Origin: Firmicutes bacterium UBA5493
GTDB lineage: Bacteria > Bacillota > Limnochordia > Darwinibacteriales > Darwinibacteriaceae
Direction of reading: 5' to 3'
Length of the DNA stretch: 64,000 nucleotides
Assembly (NCBI GenBank): GCA_002424045.1
Contig: DIPH01000002.1
Span: 10,025 to 74,024 of the forward strand
The notes below the pieces were generated by a model, which worked only from the letters and a program-made list of their open reading frames with translations, was not told the DNA's origin and did no database searches. This document shows, one piece after another, positions 9,452-17,009 of the stretch; position 1 is the first letter of the stretch, and each line of letters opens with the position of its first letter. Both the position numbers and the translations under genes were made by a program.

Positions 9452-9622
9452 ATGACCAAACGAAAGAATAAAGCTAGAAGGATACGAGATGTACCAATAG
9501 AGGAACACTCCACAGCAGCGTGGGCCAATATCGAGCGGGAAAAACCAGGTTCTAAGGTCACTGTACCGAGTGCCGAAGACATGGAATTAGCTAGGGATTG
9601 GGTCAATGAAAATCGCAAATAG
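9452..9622 (+). CDS. small DUF3787-like protein
   Basis: 56 residues from ATG 9452, with AAGGAGGAG 6 bases upstream. The pattern is a basic N-terminus, then VPIEEHSTAAWANIE, then SKVTVPS and a final ELARDWVNENRK. It resembles the DUF3787 / CDIF630_02480 spore-surface-type small proteins of Clostridia as I recall them. No membrane segment or cysteine is present. It is monocistronic and ends in a terminator. The function is not established; a link with spores is inferred from the family only. Confidence 0.7.
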   Translation: MTKRKNKARRIRDVPIEEHSTAAWANIEREKPGSKVTVPSAEDMELARDWVNENRK

Positions 9623-9627
9623 GCTAA

Positions 9628-9662
9628 AGGGGATCAGCCTTTCAAGGTCTGATCCCCTCCTT
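9628..9662. terminator. bidirectional terminator between small gene and PFOR
   Basis: A 10-bp stem (AGGGGATCAG / CTGATCCCCT) sits between two converging genes, with pyrimidine-rich sequence on the plus side and TTTAG on the minus side. It can serve both. Confidence 0.75.
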
Positions 9663-9667
9663 CTTTC

Positions 9668-12600
9668 TCAATAGCTGGTTAAGCGTTGATACTCCCTGAG
9701 GCGTTCAGCCGCATCCGCTTCTGCCTGGGAAAACAACTCTGCGGCCACATCAGGGAAGGTCCGCTGCAGAGAAGAATAACGCACCTCGCTCATTAGAAAA
9801 TCCCTAAAGGAAGAGCTTGGCTCCTTGGAATCTAGGATAAACGGGTTTCTACCTTCCTTTCTCAGAAGAGGATTGTAGCGATAGAGGTGCCAATAACCAG
9901 CCTCAACCGCTCGCTTTTCCTGAAGAATGCTAGATCCCATACCACTACGAATTCCGTGGTTAATACAGGGGGAATAGGCAATGAGCAGGGATGGACCCGG
10001 GTAGTTTTCTGCCTCCAAGATGGTTCTGATGGTGTGATTCATGTTAGCACCCATGGCAATCTGAGCCACATACACGTATCCATAGGTCATAGCCATGCGG
10101 CCTAAATCTTTCTTACGGATGCGTTTGCCTGAAGCCGCAAACTTGGCCACTGCCGCCGTAGGCGTCGCCTTGGAGGATTGGCCACCTGTATTGGAATATA
10201 CTTCGGTGTCCAAGACAAGCATATTGAGATCTTCTCCCAGAGACAATACGTGATCCACTCCTCCGTAGCCAATATCATAAGCCCAGCCATCGCCGCCAAT
10301 AATCCACTGGGATTTTTTAGTTAGATGCTCCCTATTTCTGATGATTTCCTCCATGAGTGGATTACGCCCCCTCTCCCCTTCTAGCATCTTCACCAGCCTT
10401 TTGCCTACCTGAGCGGAAGCAAGAGAATCACACCTGTGCTCCAACCACTCCAAGCAGGCATCCTTGGCTCCTTGGGACAGGGAGTTTTCGGCTACGAGTT
10501 GTTCTACCAGCTGTCTAAGGCGTCCCTCCCTGTACTTTCCACCTAGACGCATTCCAAACCCAAATTCCGCATTATCTTCGAACAGGGAGTTAGCCCAAGC
10601 GGGACCCTCTCCCTGGGAGTTCACGGAATAAGGGAATGAAGGGGCACTACCACCGTAGATGGATGAACAACCGGTGGCATTAGCAATCAACATCCGTTCA
10701 CCGAAGAGCTGCGTCAAGAGCTTAATATAGGGGGTTTCTCCACAACCAGGACATGCGCCATGAAACTCAAAGAGGGGTGTTCGGAACTGACTGTTCTTGA
10801 GCGTCTGCCAATTCACGTAGTCCTCTTTGCTCGTGATCTGTTGAGCATAGAGCCAGTTATCCTTCTCCTTAGCGATCTCCTGATCGGCTGGCCTCATTAC
10901 TAGGGCCTTTTCAGGCGCAGGACAGACGTCTGCGCAATTACCGCATCCCGTACAATCCAAGGGACTCACCTGAATGCGATAGCCAAAGTGGTCAATCCCC
11001 TTACCTATGGCCTTCTTGGTTTTAAAGCTCTGGGGCGCTCCTTCCATCTCCTGCTGGTCCAGTAAGAATGGACGGATGACGGCATGGGGACAGACAAAGG
11101 AACACTGGTTACACTGAATACACCTCTCTATTTGCCATTCAGGAATGGTCACGGCTATCCCCCGCTTCTCATAGGCGGTGGTACCATTGGGGTATGCACC
11201 GTCTTCCCGACCCACAAAAGCACTCACGGGCAAATCGTCGCCTTCCATGCGCTGCATCGGTAGCTGAATTTCCTCCACAAAAGATGGATCTCCTTCGGCA
11301 TCATCTTCACGGTCATCGCTTAGGTGGGCCCACTCAGGCGGAACGCTAATCTTCCTAAGTGAGGTTGCCCCCTGATCAATGGCGGCCACATTCATATCGA
11401 CGACATATTGACCCTTACGCCCATAGAGTTCCTCTACGGAATCCTTAAGAAAGGCTAAAGCTTCGTCCACCGGAATTACCTTCGCCAGCTTAAAAAATGC
11501 TGATTGCATCACCATGTTGATCCGGTTCCCTAAACCCAGATTACCTGCTATGGAAATGGCATCAATGGTGTAGAACCTGACGTTTTTTTCAGCTAGACTG
11601 CGTTTTAGATGGGCTGGAAGGTTTTCGTCCAACTCTTTTCTTTCCCAGGGGCAGTTTAGCACGAAAATTCCCCCTGGCTTGATCCCCTTGAGGAGGTCAT
11701 AATTGTTCACAAAGGCCTTGTTATGGCAGGCAACATAGTCGGGATGATCAACGAGATACGGCGCCCTGATGGGCTTTGTTCCAAAACGCAAGTGGGAAAC
11801 AGTAGTACCACCAGACTTCTTGCTATCATAAGAAAAGTAGGCTTGAGCATAAAGCTTGGTGTGTTCTCCAATAATGCGAATGGCACCTTGGTTCGCCCCT
11901 ACTGTTCCGTCGGAGCCTAGTCCCCAAAACTTGCAGCTAATCGTACCTCCGGGAGTGATATCGATGGGCTCTCCTGCAGGAAGCGAGCTATGGCTGACAT
12001 CATCGATAATCCCAATAGTGAAGCGGTCTTGTGGCCTTGCCTGTCTAAGGTTCTCGTAAACAGCCACGATTTGGGAGGGTGTGGTATCCTTGGAGCCTAA
12101 GCCATAGCGTCCACCCACGATCTGAGGCGCAGGGCGCAGATTTCTTAAGCCTTTCACCACATCTAGGTACAAAGGCTCCCCGCTAGAACCGGGCTCTTTT
12201 GTGCGATCTAAAACCGCTATTTTCTTCACAGTTTGAGGAAGGGCCTGCAAGAGATGGTGTTCAGAAAAGGGCCGATAGAGACGAACCTTGACTAGACCCA
12301 CCTTTTCGCCCTTTTTACCCAAGTAATCTACGGTTTCTTCAATGGTATCACAAACCGAACCCATGGCTATAATAACCCTGTCGGCCTCGGGGTGGCCGTA
12401 GTAATCGAAAAGCCTGTACTGTCTACCCGTAAGGTCTCCCAGGCGGTTCATGTAATCTTCAACAATCCCAGGGATGGCTTCGTAAAAAGGATTCGCCACT
12501 TCTCTACCTTGAAAATAAATATCCGGATTCTGGGCCGTACCTTTTGTAACTGGACGCTCAGGATTCAAACCCCGTTTTCGAAATGCTTGTAGTGCATCCC

Positions 12601-13186
12601 AATCGATCAGTCTCGCCATATCGTCGTATTCCAGAGACTCAATTTTTTGGTATTCATTGGAGGTACGAAACCCATCAAAGAAGTGCAAAAAGGGTACCCG
12701 AGCAGACAGAGTTGATAGATGGGCAACACAAGCCAGGTCCATAACCTCCTGGACATTGCCTGATGCTAAGAATGCAAATCCCGTCTGACGGCAAGCCATT
12801 ACGTCTTGGTGGTCGCCGAAGATAGACAAGGCATGAGCGGCAAGGGCCCGAGCGCTGACATGAAAAACGCAGGGCAAGAGCTCTCCCGAGATCTTGTACA
12901 TGTTGGGGATCATTAGCAACAAACCTTGGGAAGCTGTGAAGGTTGTAGTGAGGGCACCAACGCTCAAAGATCCGTGGACAGCACCGGCAGCGCCGGCTTC
13001 AGATTGCATTTCGACGACTTCGACCACATCGCCAAAGATATTCTGGCGACCATGGGCACTCCATTCGTCCACCAACTCTGCCATGGGTGACGAGGGAGTA
13101 ATTGGATAAATAGCACTCACCTCAGTAAAAGCATAGGCTACATGGGCGGCTGCTTCGTTGCCATCAATGGTAATAAATCTTTTCAT
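9668..13186 (-). CDS. nifJ: pyruvate:ferredoxin (flavodoxin) oxidoreductase
   Basis: 1172 residues, the full length of single-chain homodimeric PFOR. It oxidises pyruvate (and possibly other 2-oxo acids) to acetyl-CoA plus CO2 and reduces ferredoxin. Domains in order: the N-terminal pyrimidine-binding domain (VSAIYPITPSSPMAE), the transketolase-C-like CoA domain, the gamma domain, a two-cluster ferredoxin domain (CIQCNQC from about residue 689, then CTGCGNC), and the thiamine-pyrophosphate domain (CPGCGETP near 812, GGDGWAYDIGYGG). ATG 13186 follows GGAGG. It is divergent from the glycine reductase operon. Acetyl-CoA production here and acetyl-phosphate production by glycine reductase would both feed acetate kinase. 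Confidence 0.97.
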   Translation of the reverse strand: MKRFITIDGNEAAAHVAYAFTEVSAIYPITPSSPMAELVDEWSAHGRQNIFGDVVEVVEMQSEAGAAGAVHGSLSVGALTTTFTASQGLLLMIPNMYKISGELLPCVFHVSARALAAHALSIFGDHQDVMACRQTGFAFLASGNVQEVMDLACVAHLSTLSARVPFLHFFDGFRTSNEYQKIESLEYDDMARLIDWDALQAFRKRGLNPERPVTKGTAQNPDIYFQGREVANPFYEAIPGIVEDYMNRLGDLTGRQYRLFDYYGHPEADRVIIAMGSVCDTIEETVDYLGKKGEKVGLVKVRLYRPFSEHHLLQALPQTVKKIAVLDRTKEPGSSGEPLYLDVVKGLRNLRPAPQIVGGRYGLGSKDTTPSQIVAVYENLRQARPQDRFTIGIIDDVSHSSLPAGEPIDITPGGTISCKFWGLGSDGTVGANQGAIRIIGEHTKLYAQAYFSYDSKKSGGTTVSHLRFGTKPIRAPYLVDHPDYVACHNKAFVNNYDLLKGIKPGGIFVLNCPWERKELDENLPAHLKRSLAEKNVRFYTIDAISIAGNLGLGNRINMVMQSAFFKLAKVIPVDEALAFLKDSVEELYGRKGQYVVDMNVAAIDQGATSLRKISVPPEWAHLSDDREDDAEGDPSFVEEIQLPMQRMEGDDLPVSAFVGREDGAYPNGTTAYEKRGIAVTIPEWQIERCIQCNQCSFVCPHAVIRPFLLDQQEMEGAPQSFKTKKAIGKGIDHFGYRIQVSPLDCTGCGNCADVCPAPEKALVMRPADQEIAKEKDNWLYAQQITSKEDYVNWQTLKNSQFRTPLFEFHGACPGCGETPYIKLLTQLFGERMLIANATGCSSIYGGSAPSFPYSVNSQGEGPAWANSLFEDNAEFGFGMRLGGKYREGRLRQLVEQLVAENSLSQGAKDACLEWLEHRCDSLASAQVGKRLVKMLEGERGRNPLMEEIIRNREHLTKKSQWIIGGDGWAYDIGYGGVDHVLSLGEDLNMLVLDTEVYSNTGGQSSKATPTAAVAKFAASGKRIRKKDLGRMAMTYGYVYVAQIAMGANMNHTIRTILEAENYPGPSLLIAYSPCINHGIRSGMGSSILQEKRAVEAGYWHLYRYNPLLRKEGRNPFILDSKEPSSSFRDFLMSEVRYSSLQRTFPDVAAELFSQAEADAAERLREYQRLTSY

Positions 13187-13220
13187 GCTCAGACCTCCGT
13201 CTATTTAGGCGTTCAACCCT

Positions 13221-13250
13221 ATTATTTGACAAATACTCGTTCTCATGCAA
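13221..13250 (-). promoter_or_regulatory. candidate sigma-A promoter of PFOR
   Basis: On the minus strand TTGCAT and AATAAT are 18 bases apart, about 35 bases upstream of the PFOR start codon. The -10 hexamer is imperfect. Confidence 0.45.
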
Positions 13251-13288
13251 GAAAAGGTGCAAGAATTCGGATCCCTAACAACCAAAGG

Positions 13289-13312
13289 CGGGGGTTATCC
13301 CCCCGATTTTTG
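13289..13312 (+). terminator. terminator-like hairpin in the PFOR/trxA divergent region
   Basis: CGGGGG / CCCCCG stem with a short TTAT(C) loop, followed on the plus strand by ATTTTT. No plus-strand gene precedes it. It could terminate antisense transcripts or act as a leader attenuator for the grd operon or, read the other way, for PFOR. Confidence 0.4.
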
Positions 13313-13445
13313 GGCTTAGCTACGAATTTCACAAGCGTGTAATATTTTGACGAATTCGCCGACAAAAGCCCCTAAACCAGAAGGATTACGAAGGGGGGAT
13401 GCGTAATATAGGACTTGAATACTAAGTAAAGGAGGTAGTTTCCTA

Positions 13446-13763
13446 GTGATCGAGCTCAATAAAGATTCTTGGGAGGAACATATTCCCAACTCCAGCGGCT
13501 GGGCAGTGGTTGACTTTTGGAGTCCAAAATGTGTACCCTGCATGAATCTCATGCCAGCCATGAAAGACCTAGCTGAAAAATATAAGGATAAGATGAATTT
13601 CTATTCCTTAGACACGACCAGCGCAAGGCGTTTGTCCATGGCCCAAGGCGTCATGTCTTTGCCAGTCATTGCCTTTTACCACAATGGAGAAAAGCAACAT
13701 GAGTTTAGCGGTGAGTTTGGAGCTGAGGATGTTGAAAAGAAGATCCAAGAAATCATCGGCTAA
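13446..13763 (+). CDS. trxA: thioredoxin with CVPC active site (glycine reductase associated)
   Basis: 105 residues from GTG 13446, with AAAGGAGG 10 bases upstream. The fold motifs WAVVDFW, LPVIAFY and the redox site CVPC are seen. The CVPC site, instead of the usual CGPC, is known for thioredoxins that serve glycine reductase in amino-acid fermenters such as Eubacterium acidaminophilum. Its role is to re-reduce the selenoprotein A disulfide/selenosulfide. It is the first gene of the grd operon, 23 bases before grdE. The usual partner trxB is not in this window. Confidence 0.92.
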   Translation: MIELNKDSWEEHIPNSSGWAVVDFWSPKCVPCMNLMPAMKDLAEKYKDKMNFYSLDTTSARRLSMAQGVMSLPVIAFYHNGEKQHEFSGEFGAEDVEKKIQEIIG

Positions 13764-13786
13764 ACCATGCTAGAGGAGGTGAATGT

Positions 13787-15073
13787 ATGGAGTTCAAGTT
13801 AGGTAACATTTTCATCAAAGATTTGCAGTTTGGTTCCAAAACGGAAGTCAAAGACCAAACCCTGTTCGTGAACAAGGACGAACTCACTGAATATTTGCTG
13901 GAAGATGAACACCTAGCCTCGGTAGCAATTGACATTGCACGCCCAGGCGAATCTGTGCGCATTATGCCCTGTAAAGACGTCATCGAACCACGGGTCAAAC
14001 CAGAACAAGATGGCGGGATTTTCCCAGGCATGGTCAGCAAGATGTTTACTGCAGGTCAAGGCACGACCCATGTACTCAAAGGGGTTGCCGTCGTGACAAC
14101 GGGTCAAATTGTAGGCTATCAAGAGGGCATCATTGACATGACGGGCCCAGGAGCAGAGCTTACTCCATTCTCGCAACTGAACAACCTTGTGATCGTAGCT
14201 GAGCCAGCGGAAGGTGTTGTAACGTATCAGCACGAAGCAGCGCTCAGAAAAATGGGGCTCCGGGCAGCCAACTATCTAGGAGAAGCAGCTCGCAACCTGA
14301 CACCAGATGAGACCATAACATATGAGTATCTGCCCTTGCACCAGTATCACGAGAAATATCCTGATCTTCCGAAGGTAGCCTATGTGTACATGTTACAGAG
14401 TCAAGGCCTGCTCCATGATACGTATTTTTATGGAGTGGATGTCAAAAACATGACACCAACCTTCATGTATCCAACCGAAGTGATGGATGGAGCCATTGTC
14501 AGTGGCAACTGCGTATCCGCTTGTGACAAGAACACTAGCTATCACCACCTCAACAGCCCTGTAATTCACGACCTGCTCGCTCGTCACGGCAAGGACCTCT
14601 GCTTCGTAGGTTGCGTGATCACAAATGAGAACGTGACTCTGCTGGACAAACAGCGCTCGTCTGACCTGACAGCTAAGTTGGTCGAATACCTAGGCGTTGA
14701 TGGTGTGATCATCAGTGAAGAAGGTTTTGGTAACCCTGACACAGACCTGATCATGAACTGCAACAAGATCGAGAACAAAGGCATTAAAACCGTTCTAGTT
14801 ACCGATGAATACGCAGGTCAAGATGGAACATCCCAGTCCCTAGCAGACGGTAGCCCCCTGGCTAATGCCATCGTTACCGGCGGAAATGCCAACGAACTTG
14901 TTACTTTGCCAGTTTTGGATAAAGTAATTGGCAATGTTGAACCTGCTGAAGTGATTGCTGGAGGTTTCAAAGGAAGTCGCAAGGATGACGGAACTATCGT
15001 AGTAGAGTTGCAGGCCATTATGGGGGCAACGAACGAACTTGGATTCAACAAATTAACAGCTCGCGAATATTAA
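13787..15073 (+). CDS. grdE: glycine reductase component B, proprotein GrdE (pyruvoyl subunits)
   Basis: 428 residues behind AGGAGGTGAAT. In the known system GrdE is cleaved at an internal cysteine, which becomes a pyruvoyl group that binds glycine as a Schiff base. Cys242 in GNCVSACDK is at the position known for the cleavage site. Length and sequence (for example ITNENVTLLDKQRSSDLTAK, SEEGFGNPDTDL) match the family throughout. It acts with GrdB as the substrate-specific protein B. It lies 22 bases before grdA with a strong AGGAGG between them. Confidence 0.96.
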   Translation: MEFKLGNIFIKDLQFGSKTEVKDQTLFVNKDELTEYLLEDEHLASVAIDIARPGESVRIMPCKDVIEPRVKPEQDGGIFPGMVSKMFTAGQGTTHVLKGVAVVTTGQIVGYQEGIIDMTGPGAELTPFSQLNNLVIVAEPAEGVVTYQHEAALRKMGLRAANYLGEAARNLTPDETITYEYLPLHQYHEKYPDLPKVAYVYMLQSQGLLHDTYFYGVDVKNMTPTFMYPTEVMDGAIVSGNCVSACDKNTSYHHLNSPVIHDLLARHGKDLCFVGCVITNENVTLLDKQRSSDLTAKLVEYLGVDGVIISEEGFGNPDTDLIMNCNKIENKGIKTVLVTDEYAGQDGTSQSLADGSPLANAIVTGGNANELVTLPVLDKVIGNVEPAEVIAGGFKGSRKDDGTIVVELQAIMGATNELGFNKLTAREY

Positions 15074-15095
15074 AACAGAAGGAGGAATTGGTTCC

Positions 15096-15557
15096 ATGAT
15101 CGATCTAAAAGGCAAGCATATTGCTGTTATTGGCGATCGAGATGGTATTCCGGGTCCAGCTATTGAAGCCTGCATCAAAGACTCAGGCGCAATAGTAGGT
15201 TTCTCCACCACCGAATGCTTTGTTTGAACGGCGGCAGGAGCAATGGACCTAGAAAACCAAACTCGAATTAAAGAGTTGGTTGAAAAGGTAGGCAAGGAAA
15301 ACGTAGTTGTAATCTTAGGTGGAGCAGAAGCAGAAGCGTCTGGTCTAGCCGCTGAAACAGTTACAACTGGTGATCCTACTTTTGCGGGTCCATTGACAGG
15401 AGTTCAGTTAGAACTCCCCGTATACCATATTCTTGAGCTTAAAGACATCGTTCCTGAAGATGTGTGGGAAGACCAGATTAGTATGATGGAAATGGTTCTA
15501 GATGTAGATGACATCATCAAGGAAGTCACCACCTATCGTACACAGAATGGGGGGTAA
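15096..15557 (+). CDS. grdA: glycine reductase selenoprotein A (TGA = selenocysteine)
   Basis: 153 residues when the in-frame TGA at 15225-15227 is read as selenocysteine 44. The start ATG 15096 follows AAGGAGGAATTG. The context ECFV-U-TAAGAMDLE is the conserved selenoprotein A site. The frame continues without interruption to TAA 15557, and the downstream half (ILGGAEAEASGLAAETVT, GPLTGVQLELPVYHI) is clear GrdA. Protein A takes the carboxymethyl group from protein B as a Se-carboxymethyl intermediate and passes it to protein C as ketene/acetyl. A gene caller that treats TGA as stop reports only the downstream part from 15243. Confidence 0.96.
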
Positions 15558-15561
15558 ATGC

Positions 15562-16869
15562 ATGGATGAGAAACGTATCGTTCTCTATATAAATCAATTT
15601 TTTGGACAAATTGGCGGAGAAGACATGGCCCACATTGAGCCCCAAAGTCACGATAAACCGATTGGTCCTGGCGTAGGGTTATCCAATCTGCTTCCAAAGA
15701 ACTGTACCATCGTTGGAACGATCATCTGTGGTGATAGTTACTTCAACGAAAACTTGGAGGAAGCAAGCGCCACCGTGGGTAAGATGATCAAGGATTTCAA
15801 TCCTGATTTGGTCATCGCTGGCCCTGCCTTCAATGCAGGACGCTATGGTATGGCCTGCGGAACCGTAGGTAAGATTGCTCATGATATGGGTATTCCAGCC
15901 GTTTCTGGCATGTATATAGAGAATCCCGGGGTAGAAAGCTATCGCCAATACCTCTATATAGTTGAAACGACTAATTCCGCAGCTGGTATGCGTACTGCCT
16001 TGCCCGCTATAGCCAAGTTAGCAGGCAAAGTTGTTAATGGCGAACCTATGGGTACTCCTACTGAAGAAGGTTACCTCAGCAGGGGCATTCGTAAGAACGT
16101 CTTCGCCGAAAAAAGAGGTTCAGATCGGGCCGTTGACATGCTCCTTAAGAAGCTCGCAGGGGAAGAATTTGAAACAGAGTATCCTATTCCCCTCTTTGAC
16201 CGGGTAGAACCAGCAGCAGCCATCCCTGAGCTCAGTAAGGTTACTGTAGCACTGGTTACCAGCGGCGGAATCGTCCCTAAAGGCAATCCCGACCGCATCG
16301 AGGCTTCCAGCGCTTCGCACTACGGCAAGTACTCCATCGAAGGCCTAGAAGGTCTCACCTCTGAGGGTTTCCAAACAGCCCATGGCGGATATGACCCCGT
16401 CTATGCCAACGAAGCACCCAACCGGGTCATGCCCGTAGATGCTTTGCGCGCTCTGGAGAAGGAAGGAAAAATAGGTAAACTGTTCCCCTACTTCTATGCC
16501 ACAGTGGGCAACGGCACATCAGTAGCAAATGCCGTGAAGTTTGCCACAGAAATCGCCCACGAGTTGGTGAACGAAGGTGTACAGGCAGTTATCTTAACCA
16601 GCACCTGAGGCACCTGTACTCGTTGCGGCGCAACGATGGTAAAAGAAATTGAACGGGCTGGAATCGCTGTTGTACACATTTGTACAGTGACGCCCATCTC
16701 CTTAACCGTGGGAGCAAACCGAATCGTCCCGGCAGTGGCCATTCCCCATCCATTAGGGAATCCCAAACTGTCGGAAAAAGAGGAGTTTAGTCTGCGCAAG
16801 AAGCTTGTTGAAAAGGCACTAAGTGCCCTAGCGACACCGGTTTCTGAACAGACTGTATTTGAAGACTAA
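15562..16869 (+). CDS. grdB: glycine reductase component B selenoprotein GrdB (TGA = selenocysteine)
   Basis: 435 residues when TGA 16606-16608 is read as selenocysteine 349, in the context LTST-U-GTCTRCGATM. This is where known GrdB proteins carry theirs. ATG 15562 (MDEKRIVLYINQ) is chosen because it starts the conserved region and has GGGGGGT about 7 bases upstream; it lies 4 bases after the grdA stop. Together with GrdE it forms protein B, which activates glycine, releases ammonia and delivers the carboxymethyl group to GrdA. The protein ends at TAA 16869. An ordinary gene caller would split it into two ORFs at 16608. Confidence 0.96.
16606..16635 (+). promoter_or_regulatory. candidate bacterial SECIS hairpin of grdB
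   Basis: Beginning 12 bases after the TGA, CGTTGC / GCAACG forms a perfect 6-bp stem with a GGC loop (16621-16635). The loop G is about 19 bases downstream of the TGA, within the distance expected for a SelB-binding bSECIS. The hairpin also encodes the conserved TRCGATM, so part of it may be fixed by the protein sequence. Confidence 0.5.
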
Positions 16870-16886
16870 GCATTAACGAACGTTGG

Positions 16887-16987
16887 AAGGGTCCCACGCC
16901 CAGTGGATGTTTGACGATGTCAAACTCCACGATGAATACGAAGTATTCATCCGATTGCAGTAGCAATCAGCAAGGGTAGGGACCCTT
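16887..16987 (+). ncRNA. dense multi-stem RNA element between grdB and grdCD
   Basis: The roughly 140-base spacer folds almost completely by eye. An outer stem P1 of 9 bp (16887-16895 with 16979-16987, AAGGGTCCC / GGGACCCTT) closes a junction carrying three adjacent hairpins. P2 is 16903-16930, GTGGA plus GTTTGAC pairing with GTCAAAC plus TCCAC, 12 bp with one bulged T and a GAT loop. P3 is 16931-16951, 9 bp with a GAA loop. P4 is 16953-16968, 6 bp with an AGTA loop. The unpaired joints are ACGCCCA and AGCAAGGGTA. There is no T run after it, no tRNA T-loop, and I do not recognise a riboswitch. It ends 10 bases before the ribosome site of grdCD. Possible roles are control of grdCD expression, an RNA-processing or stability element, or a miniature palindromic insertion. 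Confidence 0.6.
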
Positions 16988-17009
16988 TACCTATGTGGAG
17001 GTGTGTGTA

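Noticed and set aside
15228..15265. SECIS hairpin after the grdA TGA.
   Set aside because: Only a 3-bp pairing (AGG/CCT) could be drawn by eye, which is not enough to call.
16887..16987. The grdB-grdCD element as a tRNA (for example tRNA-Sec).
   Set aside because: The outer stem and three hairpins mimic a cloverleaf, but there is no GTTCGA T-loop, no CCA-type end, and the hairpin loops of 3-4 bases are too small for anticodon or T loops.
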